From an uncultured Clostridia bacterium (lineage in GTDB: Bacteria; Bacillota; Clostridia; Christensenellales; Borkfalkiaceae): a DNA stretch of 53,081 bases. Below the pieces are notes generated by a model. It ran no database searches, was not told the origin of the DNA, and was given only the letters and a program-made list of their open reading frames with translations. The translations under genes and the position numbers were made by a program. Of this stretch, positions 26,717 to 37,900 are shown one piece after another. Position 1 is the stretch's first letter. The number at the start of each line of letters is the position of its first letter. The DNA lies in assembly GCA_944340905.1 (NCBI GenBank), contig CALVLT010000014.1, positions 1 through 53,081 on the forward strand, in the 5' to 3' direction.

Positions 26717-28747
26717 TCAGTAGTTTTCCTTGACCTGCAGAAGCCATTCAAGGAACAGCAGGGCGGCAAGTGCAATGGCAAAGTACAGCAGCAGATCCTG
26801 TATCGTGTCCTCCTCGGATACAATCGGAACGACGATCTCCGGCAGTTCCGCCTCTGCCCGCGTGAGATCGCTCTCGGATGCCGCAACTTTGACGTAAAAG
26901 CTTCCCTCGGACAGATTGCCCGAAATCAGCTGCTGGGAATGCCCGTACAATCCGTATGTGTCGGGCGTGAAAACCGTCGGAAAGCTCTCATATGAGACCG
27001 TTTCTCCGGACGGCAGCGTGACTGTGAGCGCAGGGCCGCGCGCATTGAGCGTGATCTCCTCCCCGACTTCAAACAACGATGCGACCGTTCCGTCTGCATC
27101 GGTCACTGCGGACGGGAAAAAGTAATTGAACATATTGTAGATCAGCGTCGGAAGAGAGAGCTGGATCGCCGCAGTCGAGTCGTTCACGCTGAAGGGCATT
27201 ACGACGACCTTGGAGGAGACATCGTTTCTGACCAGCAGAATCGGGTCCTCCCCTACGGAAAGCAGCGTCTCATAGTTATCCCAGCTGAGAATGGGCATGT
27301 ACGCCGTGATGGGAAAATCCGACTCCGAGGCACTCAGCCCCTCCATGAGGGGATGCGCGCTGTTTCCTGTGACGGAAAAGATATAGCCGTTCGGCGCGGA
27401 GACAGACCCACGCGTATCCACTTCAAATCCTGCATCTGAAGGGCTGGACTGCGGGTTGACAAGAAACACAACGCCGTCCGTCGGAAGGGTATCCGGCATG
27501 GTCGTTTCATAGATATAGAAATCGTAGCCGGACGTTGCAAGCTCTTCATCTCCCAGCTGATCCGTGCGCACTTCCGTGATATTGATGGTCCACGCAAGGC
27601 TGTACTGCATGCGCAGAATGGAGAGCATGTTGCTGAAGAAGGAAGTCATCGTGGAGCTTGCATAGAGGATATTCAGCGTTTCGGGTCTGCCGCCATACAG
27701 TTCCACTCTGTCGTCATACGAAAAGCTGTCGCTGCTTGCATCCGCCGACTGGATATAGATCGTAACGCGGTCATAAAAATTGACATGGACATCGCTCCAG
27801 ACGGCAAGGACGTCCCCGTCATAGCTTACGCCGTCCTCCACGCCGTCCGCATCGCTGCTCGGACGCGTGCGGAACTCCACCGTTGTCGTCACGCCGTCCG
27901 TGCAGAAGACGGCAGGTGTGTCGAGCGTAAAGCGCACGGGGTCGCCGTCGGCACGGTAAACTTCGCAGGACAAGATGACGGATGTCGAACGGCCGTAAGC
28001 CGCAATATCTACGGAAAACGTGTAATAGTTTTCCTCGAGCGCCACGCTCGCATCGATGATACCGACATTCCATTCGCCCTCCTCGGACACGTCTACGACC
28101 GTGACCGGTCCGGGATCCGCATACGAGGTCGCCGTATAGAACAGCACCTGGGCGAGCGGATTGATCTGCAGAATCTCTTCGGCAAGGCGCATCGCCCCGT
28201 CCACATCCGCCTGGGCATAAGTGCACTGCATCTGCGAATCATCTTCGCCGAGCAAACCGTCGATCAGGTCGAGGACTTCGGCGCGGCGGGTCGCATCCGC
28301 CCTCCGCACGAGAACGGAAGCCTCATCTCCCGCAAGGATGACGGTAACGATGCCGTCCTGCTGCATCAGAGTCTCTGAAGAGTATGCGTATACCTGCTCA
28401 ACGGCGCGCTCAAAACGCGTCGTTCCGTCGTTTGTTGCCCGCATATCTGCCGAGGCATCGATCACAAGGATACGCTCACTGTCCACATAATCTTCTTCGG
28501 ACGGTATAAACGGCTGCGCCAAAATCATGGCGCACGCCGTGATGACCAAAATCTGACAAAGCAGGATCAACAGGCTGAGCAGCCGGTTGATGGGGAGCTG
28601 CTTTCTTCTGTATCTCAGACTCAGCTTCCAGACATGTGTACTCGAAATGACTTTCTGCTGATAATTGGGCTTAAGGATATAGATGATGATGAGGGCGATG
28701 ATGCCAAGCAATCCCAAAAGCCCGAGGGGCATCAGTAAATCCATCAT
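26717..28747 (-). CDS. BatA-like membrane protein with degenerate VWA domain
   Basis: 676 aa. The N-terminus carries two membrane helices in the BatA/Aerotolerance arrangement (LLMPLGLLGLLGIIALIIIY; a second around 55-80), followed by a VWA-like domain starting ILVIDASADMR. Its metal site reads DxSxD rather than DxSxS and is probably impaired. The long middle part is beta-rich and extracytoplasmic. A final helix (LLLYFAIALAALLFLEWLL) is followed by a few residues. Co-transcribed with the two-VWA protein (12-bp gap) and DUF58 (ATGA overlap). Two adjacent ATG codons (28747, 28744) are possible starts; the first is given. Likely part of a membrane complex with the MoxR ATPase. Confidence 0.88.
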   Translation of the reverse strand: MMDLLMPLGLLGLLGIIALIIIYILKPNYQQKVISSTHVWKLSLRYRRKQLPINRLLSLLILLCQILVITACAMILAQPFIPSEEDYVDSERILVIDASADMRATNDGTTRFERAVEQVYAYSSETLMQQDGIVTVILAGDEASVLVRRADATRRAEVLDLIDGLLGEDDSQMQCTYAQADVDGAMRLAEEILQINPLAQVLFYTATSYADPGPVTVVDVSEEGEWNVGIIDASVALEENYYTFSVDIAAYGRSTSVILSCEVYRADGDPVRFTLDTPAVFCTDGVTTTVEFRTRPSSDADGVEDGVSYDGDVLAVWSDVHVNFYDRVTIYIQSADASSDSFSYDDRVELYGGRPETLNILYASSTMTSFFSNMLSILRMQYSLAWTINITEVRTDQLGDEELATSGYDFYIYETTMPDTLPTDGVVFLVNPQSSPSDAGFEVDTRGSVSAPNGYIFSVTGNSAHPLMEGLSASESDFPITAYMPILSWDNYETLLSVGEDPILLVRNDVSSKVVVMPFSVNDSTAAIQLSLPTLIYNMFNYFFPSAVTDADGTVASLFEVGEEITLNARGPALTVTLPSGETVSYESFPTVFTPDTYGLYGHSQQLISGNLSEGSFYVKVAASESDLTRAEAELPEIVVPIVSEEDTIQDLLLYFAIALAALLFLEWLLQVKENY

Positions 28748-29643
28748 GCCATGATACCTACCTTCAAAAGCTCGCCGAAGAGCATGCGTTCCAGGGGCGT
28801 ATCGCAGCGTACGCTGACAAAATCCGCTCCGCGCGAGGCGCAGAACGAGCGCAGTTCCCCTATCATGTCCTTCAGTGCTTCCTCATATGCTGCCAGCAGG
28901 CTGTGCGTCACACGCAGTTTCATGTTCCGCGCGTCCTCGATCGCCTCCGATTCCGCGTCGATCAGATTCACACGCCCGCTGTAATTCGGATCGATCTCTT
29001 CGGGCGAGAGAATCTGCACCAGCATCACCTGCCGTTTCTTATATACCAGATAGTCCACCGCTTTCTTCCAGTCGTTTTCCGTCAGAAAGTCCGAAATGAT
29101 CACCGTCAGCCCGTCGTTCGACCCGCTGTCCGGACTTCCCGTCACCGCCGCCGAGATCTCGCTGTCCCCTTCGAACGCGATGTTCTCCAGTTCCCCGATC
29201 GCCCGGAAAAAGGAATTCTTCCCCACGATCGTCCCGAACGGGTTCTCCGCACGGCTGCCACGGATGAGCTGGTAGCTCACCTTGTCCATGTTGTGCACGG
29301 CAAGAAACCCCAGCGCTGCCGCCGCTGCCACCGCATACGCGCCCTTCTGCGCGTTCGCCTTCGCCATCGACGCCGAACAGTCCAGAAAGATGCGCACGTG
29401 CATCTGCCGCTCGTCCGTGAACAACTTCAGAAAGTGCTTTTCAAACCGGCTGTACAGGTTCCAGTCGATGCGCCGGATATCGTCGCCCAACATATATTCG
29501 CGGTAATCCGCAAACTCCACCGTCTGACCGTACGTACGGACCAGGTGTTTGCCCCCGAAAAAGCCCGCCAGTTCCTTGCGCAGGTTGAGCGCCAATGTCT
29601 CCAGCCGGCTGAAAAATTCGGTGTTTAAGTATGTCCCCTTCAT
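28744..29643 (-). CDS. DUF58 domain protein
   Basis: 299 aa, soluble. The DUF58 hallmark is present: EFADYREYMLGDDIRRIDWN (43-62), followed by a VWA-like strand with DCSASM (88-93) in which D88, S90 and S92 keep the DxSxS metal site. DUF58 proteins occur almost always beside MoxR ATPases and BatA/B-like proteins; they are regarded as cytoplasmic adaptors of that system, although the biochemical role is not settled. GGGAGAAAGGA lies just before the ATG. The gene overlaps both neighbours by ATGA, so the four proteins should be made in balanced amounts. Confidence 0.93.
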   Translation of the reverse strand: MKGTYLNTEFFSRLETLALNLRKELAGFFGGKHLVRTYGQTVEFADYREYMLGDDIRRIDWNLYSRFEKHFLKLFTDERQMHVRIFLDCSASMAKANAQKGAYAVAAAAALGFLAVHNMDKVSYQLIRGSRAENPFGTIVGKNSFFRAIGELENIAFEGDSEISAAVTGSPDSGSNDGLTVIISDFLTENDWKKAVDYLVYKKRQVMLVQILSPEEIDPNYSGRVNLIDAESEAIEDARNMKLRVTHSLLAAYEEALKDMIGELRSFCASRGADFVSVRCDTPLERMLFGELLKVGIMA

Positions 29644-30743
29644 TCCTTTCTCCCGAAGAATTTACGCTTGCCCTTCTTCCCGTCCGCCTGCTCTTCCTGC
29701 GGCTGCGCGGGCGCCGCCTCTGCCGACGGCTCCGCCGCGGCGGGCGCTGCCTTCTCCGGTTTCTTTCCGCTCAGTTCTTCTATGATCATCCCGATGATGT
29801 CGTCCGCCTGCACGCGCGCGGCGATCGCCTCGAAGTTCATCTTCATCCTGTGCCGCAGGACGGGATATGCCAGTTCGTTCAGGTCGCTGTACGCCACGTT
29901 GAACCGCCCGTGCATCAGCGCACGCACCTTCGCCGCGGAAATGAGCGCCTGTCCCGCTCGCGGGCTGGCGCCCAGCCGCACGTACTTCTTCGCCGCCGCG
30001 CTCGCGCATTCGCTGTCCGGATGCGTCGCCGAGCACAGCGTCATCGCATACCGCATCACTTCCTCCGCCACGGGAATCTGGTTCGCGGTCGCGCGCATCT
30101 CCAGCAGCTCTTCCCCGCTGCATGCAGCCTCCGCCACCTCTGCCATCGTCTTCTGCGTCATGTCCACGATCTGCATCAGCTCGTCCAGTCCCGGATTGGG
30201 CACGATCAGCTTGAACATGAAACGGTCCATCTGCGCCTCGGGCAGCGGATACGTGCCGTCCTGCTCGATCGGGTTCTGCGTCGCCAGCACGAAGAACGGC
30301 TCGTTCAGTTTGCGCGAGACGCCCATCACCGTCACCGTATGCTCCTGCATCGCCTCCAGCAGTGCCGACTGCGTCTTGGGCGTCGCGCGGTTGATCTCGT
30401 CCGCAAGAATGATGTTGCTGAAAATCGGCCCCGGCTGGAACCGGAACGTCGAATTCCCGCTCTCGTCCTTGACGATGATGTTGGTACCCGTGACGTCTGC
30501 GGGCATCAGGTCGGGCGTGAACTGGATGCGCGAGAACGGCAGGTTGAACACCCGCCCCAGCGAGCGCACCAATCTCGTCTTGCCGACCCCAGGAACGCCC
30601 TCCAGAAGCACGTTGCCGCCTGCGATCATCGCGATCACCGTGCCCTCCACCACTGCCTTCTGCCCGATCACGTCCCGCTCGATCTGCTTGAAAATGTTCG
30701 CGCACTGCTCGCTGAATTTCTTGATGCTTTCTTCATTGACCAT
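29640..30743 (-). CDS. MoxR family AAA+ ATPase
   Basis: 367 aa. Walker A GVPGVGKT (49-56), Walker B LADEINRA (113-120) and the MoxR motif TPKTQSALLEAMQE (121-134) are all visible, with NPIEQDGTYPLPEAQ-type sensor sequence further on and the lid domain to about residue 320. The last 45 residues are an A/P/E/Q-rich linker and a basic end (KKGKRKFFGRKE), unusual for the family. MoxR ATPases act as chaperones for folding or metal insertion in partner proteins together with VWA proteins. It is the second gene of the operon, with an AAAGGA site, and overlaps DUF58 by ATGA. Confidence 0.95.
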   Translation of the reverse strand: MVNEESIKKFSEQCANIFKQIERDVIGQKAVVEGTVIAMIAGGNVLLEGVPGVGKTRLVRSLGRVFNLPFSRIQFTPDLMPADVTGTNIIVKDESGNSTFRFQPGPIFSNIILADEINRATPKTQSALLEAMQEHTVTVMGVSRKLNEPFFVLATQNPIEQDGTYPLPEAQMDRFMFKLIVPNPGLDELMQIVDMTQKTMAEVAEAACSGEELLEMRATANQIPVAEEVMRYAMTLCSATHPDSECASAAAKKYVRLGASPRAGQALISAAKVRALMHGRFNVAYSDLNELAYPVLRHRMKMNFEAIAARVQADDIIGMIIEELSGKKPEKAAPAAAEPSAEAAPAQPQEEQADGKKGKRKFFGRKE

Positions 30744-30810
30744 GGTCTTTTTTTCCTTTTCTCTGTATTTTTATTTTGATTGATTGATTTGACTGTCATG
30801 CAGGCGCAAG

Positions 30811-31839
30811 TTACGCCAGGGAACCGAAATATGCCTCCAGGAAGGCGCGCAGGCCGTCGGAAATTTCTCCGCCCGAGGCGAGCTGTTCCATTGCCAGCTC
30901 GTAATATTTATCCATAAGCTCCTGATAGTACACCTGTCCGTTGCCCTCATCGACGTAGTCGTGATTGGCGCTGCCGCCCGCCGAACCGTTGCCGCCGTCT
31001 TCGCCGTCCGTAGGATCGCTGGGCGAGGTACTCTCCGATTCGTCCGCAGGCATATCCGAGGCATCGTCGCCCGGCTCGGCACTGTCGCTGTCGTCGCCGT
31101 CGCCCTCTTCCATCTCCACGAACTCCGCAAACACGAACAGCGGCTCCTGCACGTTGGTATCCGAACGGGACGGCTCGGTAACGCCGTCCGACCACTGGAC
31201 AAAGACATAGCCGTCGTCGGCAACGGCAAGCACGGGTTCGGTATCCGAACCGACGGCGACCATCTGGTCGGTCTCGCCGCTGACCGAGCCGCCGTCGCTG
31301 TCCGAATAGACGACGAGCACGAACTGCGTGGGATCCTCAGGAGTGAGGACCTCGCTTCCGCCGGGAAGAAGGCCCATCGCCGTCAGACCAAACACGATGC
31401 CCATGGCGACGGCGAGCGCGCCGAAACTGCCCGCAAGGGAAATGCTGAGCGCGGAAACGTTGTAACTGATCTGCTTTGGCGCGACCGTACGCAGTTTTTC
31501 ACGCGCATCTTCGCGCTGACGCATGGCGATATACGTCTCGTCCTTCTGCAGCTCCGCCATGGTGATCATGCGCTCCTCAAGGCCGAGAGAATCCAGCCTG
31601 CGCGCAATGGCTTTGGTGGTCGGGCGGTACTTCAAAAAGTAGAGCGCCACCGTGACCGCCGCAGCAACGGCGATGCCGCCGCCGAGCGCGATCCACACCC
31701 CCGCCGCAAACGAAACCGCCCAGCAGACGAACGCAACGACCGCAAAGACGGCGCACCCGACGGCAAGCCCCCAGACGAGCGCCTTCAGCCAGCCCTCGCG
31801 CGCGATCCTGTTGTAATATTGCCGGAATAGCTGTTGCAT
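30811..31839 (-). CDS. Membrane protein heading the MoxR operon, with an InlB-like segment
   Basis: 342 aa, no family firmly recognised. Two N-terminal hydrophobic segments (about 18-40 and 43-68) precede a cytoplasmic helical stretch (about 70-125), then a third membrane helix (about 130-158). Residues about 170-240 resemble one B-repeat (VLVVYSDSDGGS ... GYVFVQWSDG ... LFVFAEF), followed by a strongly acidic, Ser/Asp/Gly-rich linker (about 243-292) and a short C-terminal helix. The topology would place the B-repeat-like part outside the cell. It lies 67 bp before moxR and shares its direction, so it is probably the first gene of the operon; GGAG is 5 nt before the ATG. The B-repeat resemblance links the operon to the neighbouring surface proteins. 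Confidence 0.75.
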   Translation of the reverse strand: MQQLFRQYYNRIAREGWLKALVWGLAVGCAVFAVVAFVCWAVSFAAGVWIALGGGIAVAAAVTVALYFLKYRPTTKAIARRLDSLGLEERMITMAELQKDETYIAMRQREDAREKLRTVAPKQISYNVSALSISLAGSFGALAVAMGIVFGLTAMGLLPGGSEVLTPEDPTQFVLVVYSDSDGGSVSGETDQMVAVGSDTEPVLAVADDGYVFVQWSDGVTEPSRSDTNVQEPLFVFAEFVEMEEGDGDDSDSAEPGDDASDMPADESESTSPSDPTDGEDGGNGSAGGSANHDYVDEGNGQVYYQELMDKYYELAMEQLASGGEISDGLRAFLEAYFGSLA

Positions 31840-31900
31840 AAAAACTCCTTATTTGCCGGAATACGGCAGATTGAACAATAATTGACAAAATCCGAAATAA

Positions 31901-31944
31901 CGGCTTACAAGTCACCGACCGAAACGGCCGATGACTTGATTGCC
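31901..31944. terminator. Long imperfect hairpin between the giant LRR gene and the MoxR operon
   Basis: CGGC...CAAGTCA (31901-31914) pairs with TGACTTG...GCCG (31932-31944), with inner CCG/CGG pairs around an AAA loop. Only a weak T-rich stretch follows on the minus strand, so it may be a leaky terminator for the giant gene or a leader structure of the operon. Confidence 0.5.
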
Positions 31945-31983
31945 GAATATTCAGTTAAGAATAACTTGCCGCAAGAACTTCCC

Positions 31984-34900
31984 TTACGCCTCCGGCGCGC
32001 TTTCCGCGGGCAGCGTATTGGCATGGAATACGACCGTGCAGGTGATCATGCCGTTCGTGTAATCCGTCCATGTTGCAACCGCATACTTTGATTGACTATA
32101 CGAATTGGGATCGGGATAGTACACAACGTTGATCGTCAGACCGGAGATCCCCTCGAACGCGCCCGTGCCGATGGAATAGACGACACTGGACAGGTTGATC
32201 TCGGTAAGGTTGCTGCCCACAAAGGCGCCCGCACCGATGGCGACCTGTTCATAGGACGTCCCCTCGGGGAACTCAAAGTCATCGCCGATGGTGAAGGAGG
32301 TGCCCTCCGCGCCCGCCGCATAGGCAATGAGCGTGAGCCTGGAGCTGGTTGCATGCACGTAGAGCGCATTGCCGATGACGAACACGCGGGTGTTCCCCTC
32401 TTCCACGATGAACTCTTCGATGTTGGTACAGCCTGCAAATGCCCGTTCGCCGATGGTTGTGACCGCCGCACCGATGGTGACCGACGTCAGATGCGTTGCC
32501 CCTTCAAAGGCGGAAGCAGAGATGGTCGTAACGGCTGTTTCGCCGACGGTACCGACCGTAAACGTCTGCGCTGTGTTACCCACCGCATATTGCACAAGCG
32601 TGGTGCCATCGGCGGTATACAGGTTGCCGCCCTCCGAAACATACGCGGTGTTCCCTTCTGCCACGCCGATCGCGGTAAGGCTGCCGCAATTTGCAAACGC
32701 GCCGTTGCCGATGGAGGTGACGCCTGCGGGCACCGTGAACGTGCTCAGCGCCGTTCCCGCAAAGGCATAGCTGCCGATGGAGGTCAGGTTTGCAGGCAGC
32801 GTAACCGCTGTCAGATTGACGCAGCCCTCGAAGGCAGAGGCAGGGATCGCCGTCAGCGCACTATCCGTCATGTTGACGCTTGTAAGACCCGCGCAGCCCG
32901 CGAACGCGCCCTCGCCGAGCGATGTGACGCTTGCTGGAATGGTGACGGAGGTGATGTTGGAACCTGCGAACGCGCCTGCCGCGATGGTCGTGACCGTGCT
33001 TGGAATGGTGAACGCACCATCCGCCTGTCCGGGCGCATACCGCAGCAATGTTCTGCCGTCCGCAGAATACAGGTTGCCGTCAATGGACTGGTACGCCGTG
33101 TTGCCTTCCAGCACCGTGATGGAGGCAAGCTCCTTGCAGCCCGCGAACGCCCTGTTCGTGATGGTCGCGACCGAGGCGGGAATGCTGATGCTTGCAAGGC
33201 CGGAGTTTTCAAACACGCCATAGTTGCTGTTGGCATTGCTGCTGCTGACGCCGCCGCCGAGCGTAGTCAGATCTTCGGGAAGAGTGACGCTTTCAAGCTC
33301 CGTGCAGCCATAGAAGGCGCCGTTGCCGATGGCCTGCAGCGAGGCGGGAAGGCTGATGCTTGCAAGCTGCGAGCAGCCCGCGAATGCACCCGGGAAGATG
33401 GAGACCAGGTTTTCGGGCAGCGTGACCGTGGTCAGGCCGGTGCAGCCTGCAAACCAGTTGCCGCCGATTGCAGTCATTTCCGCATCCAGCAGTCCCTGCG
33501 GCGCAGTGAGCGTGACCGTCTCTAGCTTGGTGCAGCCGACAAACAAGCCCGAAGGCATAGAATAGGAACTCAACCCTGCCGACGTGACCGCCGCTGCGGG
33601 GAGCGAAACGCTCGTCAGCCCCGTGCAGCCAATGAACGTATAGCCGGAACCGGAGAACGATGCATTGGCGGGCAGTTGGAGCGTCGTCAGCGAAATGCAG
33701 TTGCGGAAGGCGTAGCCGCCGATAGAGTACACATTGCCCTGGAGTGCCTCCGTAAACGGATTGACCGATGCGCCGAAGTCGATGCTCTTCAGGCTGACGC
33801 AGCCGTCAAAGACATAGTTTCCGATTGCACTCATAGCCGACTGTCCGGACATGTACTCCGGCAGGACGACACTTTCAAGGTTGACGCAGCCCGCAAATGC
33901 CCGGCGGTCAATGTTGAGGTAGGACGCCGAGTCGCTGTAAGCCGAAGAGTCCTCGAAGGAGACGGCGGTCAGCGCGCTGTCCTCAAAGGCGCCGACATTG
34001 AGACCGACATAGTTCTGATAATTGGCTGTATAAGTCCGCAGGCGGGCAGGGAACTGGACTGCCGAAGCAAGCGACGTCGTCTGTGCAAAGGCATACTGCC
34101 CGATGGCAAGGGGGCTTGTTCCGCCCGCTTCAAACGTGAGCAATTCGATTCCCGTACCGCGGAAGGCATAGTTGCCGATCGACGTGACATAGCGGCCGAT
34201 CTCAACGCCCTGCGCGGTATCATCCTCTGCAGCGGTGTACTTGAGCGTCTTGAGCGCGGTGCATCCGTCAAAGGCGTTGGCGCCGATGGAGATGATGCGG
34301 CCGAGGCAGATGACTTCTTGCAGGTTGGTGCAGCCTGCGAACATGTTGGCGGAAATTTCCGTGATGCTCGAGGGCAGCGTGATCGAAGTGATCGGGCTGT
34401 TGGCAAACGCCCCTTCCGGAATGGAGTTGACGCCGGACGGAATGACCACAGGCCCTGCGGGAAGATCGAACACCGAGATGATCTGCGTTTCCACACTGTT
34501 GTACAGGATGCCGTTCCGAACCACATACTCCGCATTGGCTTCATCCACGTTGAAGTAGATATTGGGGCAGTTGCCGAAGGCATTGGAGCCCAGCGACACA
34601 AGGGAGGAATACAGGTTGATCGAGGTGAGCGCCGTGCAGCCGAAGAATGCCGAATTGCCGATGGAGGAGAGGCCGGGCACAATGTCCACAGACGCCAGGT
34701 GCGCGCAGCCATAGAATGCATTGTTCCCGATGGAAGCCGCCCTTGCGGGAATCCTGATGGAGCTCAGGCTCGAGCAGTTGTAGAAGGCGTTAGCGGGGAT
34801 CTCCGTGACGGAATCGGGCAGATTGATGCTTGTAAGGCTGGTGCATCCCGAGAATACACCGTACGTCCCCCACGACGACGAATGCCAGCCAAGTGAAGTC

Positions 34901-37900
34901 AGCTGAGACCCTTCCTCAAACGTGACCGTCTCCAGTGCGGTGCAACTGTCAAACGATCTGTACTGAATGCGCGTGACGGATGCGGGGATGGTGATGGAAG
35001 TGATCCCGCTTCTGTAGAACGTCTGTCCCGAATTTCCGGAGCCGATCTGCGTGAGCGTTTCGGGCAGTTTGACCGTTGTAAGATTGGTCGTGCCGCTGAA
35101 CAAATAGTCAGGCAGAATGGTGACGCTCGTTCCGGACAGATCGATCTCCGTCAATGACGTACAATCCTGGAACTCCGCCGAGCCGAATGTGGTGAAGGCA
35201 GCGCCTGCCCCAAAACGCACATATTGCAGGGAACTGCAGCCATAGAAGGTGCTGTCGTTGAGCTGCGTGACGCCCGAGGGGATGACGTATACCGTCTCGC
35301 CGTTCTGCTGCACTGCCTCGCCCACCGTCTTCAGTGCGGGAGCAGTTTGGAACGCACTTCTGCCGATGGAGGCAAGCTTGCTGCCGCTTGCAAAGATGAT
35401 GCTCTCGAGCGAATTGCATCCGTATACGATGCTGCTCCCTATCGTCGTGATGCTCGCGGGAATGGTGAGCGTCGTGATCGCGGTGTTCCTGAACGCGCCG
35501 TCGGGAATGGTGGTGAATGTCTCCGCAGGCGTTGTGGGGAAGGTGACGGATGCAAGATTGCTTGCATTCTGGAACACATAGGTGCCGAGCGACACCAGCG
35601 ATTCCGGCAGTTCAATTTGCGTCAGTCCGGTGCAATAGGAGAAGGCATAGTTGCCGATGGAAGTGACGGAATCCGGAATGTCGATAGACGTCAGACCTGC
35701 GTTGTAATAGAACGCATTGTTCGCGATCGTGGTGAGCGTAGAGGGCAGCGTAAGGCTGCTCAGATCGGCATACGTCGACCAGGAAGGACTCCAGGAGCTG
35801 GTATACGCATACCCACCGAAGGCATAGGCGCCGATGGTGGTGACCCCTTCCGGCACGGAGAGCGCTGCCTGCGCGCGGCCGAAGGGATAGCTGCGGAAGG
35901 TGACGTCGGTAACGATGCCCTGCGCATTCTTCGTCAGGCTGTAGAGGATGCCGTCCACCGAGAAGAACTGCGTTGTGCCGTTTTCCGTCTTGCCGGTTGC
36001 ATCGGCAAGCGCCGCCGCAAAGTCCGCAATGCCGGCCGAACCCGTCGTATAGGTGTAGTCCGTCACATAGATATTCTGAAGTGCCGAGCCGTTTTGCGCA
36101 CTCGCCGTCGAAAGCGCCATTCCGCCGATCGCGGTCAGCGTGGAGGGCAGCGTGACGGAGGTGAGGCCTGCACAACTGTAGAAGGGACCGTTTTGGTAGC
36201 TCGTAGCAGAGGAGGCGAACGACTCAAGCCCTTCGGGCAGGGTGATGGACGTGAGCGCCGCGCCCGCAAACGCCGTATTGTTGATGGTTTCAAGCACGCC
36301 GGATTCCGAGAACGTTATCGTGCTCAGCGCAGAGCAACCATCAAACGTACCGCTCGGAATGCTCGTGATGCGGTTGGAGAGCGTGACGGAGATCAGCTGC
36401 GTGCAGTCGGAGAACACGTTGGATTCCATCGACAGCGTATCGTTGCCGTCTGCAAAGACCACGCTCTTCAGATTCGAGGAGGAGAATGCACCGTTCGTGA
36501 TGTACGTAACGGTTGCAGGAATTTCAATGCTCTCCAAACCGTGTACAACGCCGCCCCAGCTATAACCCGCAAAGGCCTCATAGCCGATGGAGGTGACGCT
36601 CGCCGGAATGGTGAAGGAAGTGAGGCGCGTCATCCGCGCGAATGTGGCGTCCGGAATGGTCGTCAGATGCGTGTTGTCGGCAAATGTGATGCTCGTATAG
36701 TTGCTCTCATAGAATGCCGAGAAGTAATCCCACGAACCCTGAGCGGTATCATTCCCCAGCTCCCAGTTCTGCGCGCCCTCGGGAAGGCTGACCGTGGCAG
36801 AAGCCGCCGAGGCGCTGCCGCTGCCGGCAAATGCCTCCTGCCCGATGCTGGTGAGCACGGTGTTGGTGCCGAAGTCCACTTCGGTCAGCCCCGTGCAGTT
36901 TCTGAATGCCAGATTTCCCACCGTCTCCAACGTGGACGGGAATTCGAGCACCGTCAGGCCGGTGCAGTTATAGAAGGCATAGTGCCCGATGGACGTGAGC
37001 TGCGTCAGCGCGGAGAAATCAAAGGTTTTGATCGCGCTGTTGCGGAATGCGGATGCGGGGATGGCGGTGAGTGCGGGCGTTGCATCCTGCTCATCGTCGC
37101 CGATGCCGAAGGAGACCGCCTCAAGGCTTGCCGTGTTGGCAAACGCATAGTCGCCGATGTCCGTAAGCCCTGCGGGGAGCGTGATGGAGGTGATGGCGCT
37201 GCCGTCAAAGGCGTTGGCGCCGATGCTCGTAACGCCGCTGTGCAGCGTGATGCCCGTCAGGCCGCTGCCCGCAAACTGAGAGTCTGCAATCGTTTTGACG
37301 GTCGTGGGAAGCGTGAACGTGCTGCTCTCAAACCTGATGGGGAACACAAGGATCTGCGTCTTGCCCGCATCGTACAGCACGCCGCTCTCTGAAACAAAGT
37401 GCTTGTTCGTTTCAGGAACAGAGACGCCCTTGAGCACGGTGCAGCCGCTGAAGGCGTTCTCGCCCAGCGTTTCAAGGCTTGCGGAGAGCGTAACTTCTTC
37501 AAGCGAGGAGTTATTCGCAAAGGCGTATGCCCCGATCGCCGTAACCGCGTCCGGAATGATGATGTCGTTGATGTTCGTGCCCGCAAAGGCGTAGTCGCCG
37601 ATCGCCGTCAGCTGCGAAGTCCCCTCTTCATAGAAAATAGCCGTGAGCGAGGACACGTTGTAGAAGGCATTTTCACCGATAGAGGTGAGGCGCACGGGAA
37701 GCGTGATCTCATCCACTTGACCGCCTGCAATGATGCCGTTTGCGGTGCCGTCCTCGATCGTCAGAGCAGCCGTGCCGCCCGTGGCGAAGGTGAACGTTGT
37801 GAGCGTGGAAATGCCCGCAAATGCCGCCGAGCCGATGCGCGTGACCGTATTGGGGATTTCGACCGACGCAAGGCGCGTTCCGTAGAATGCCTGCGCGCCG

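Noticed and set aside
35224-37392. Long plus-strand reading frames (722 aa, also 38722-40554 and 32092-33525) opposite the giant LRR gene
   Set aside because: They are antisense frames kept open by the regular codon pattern of the LRR repeats; the sequences are Arg/Ala/Gly-rich with no domain or ribosome site.
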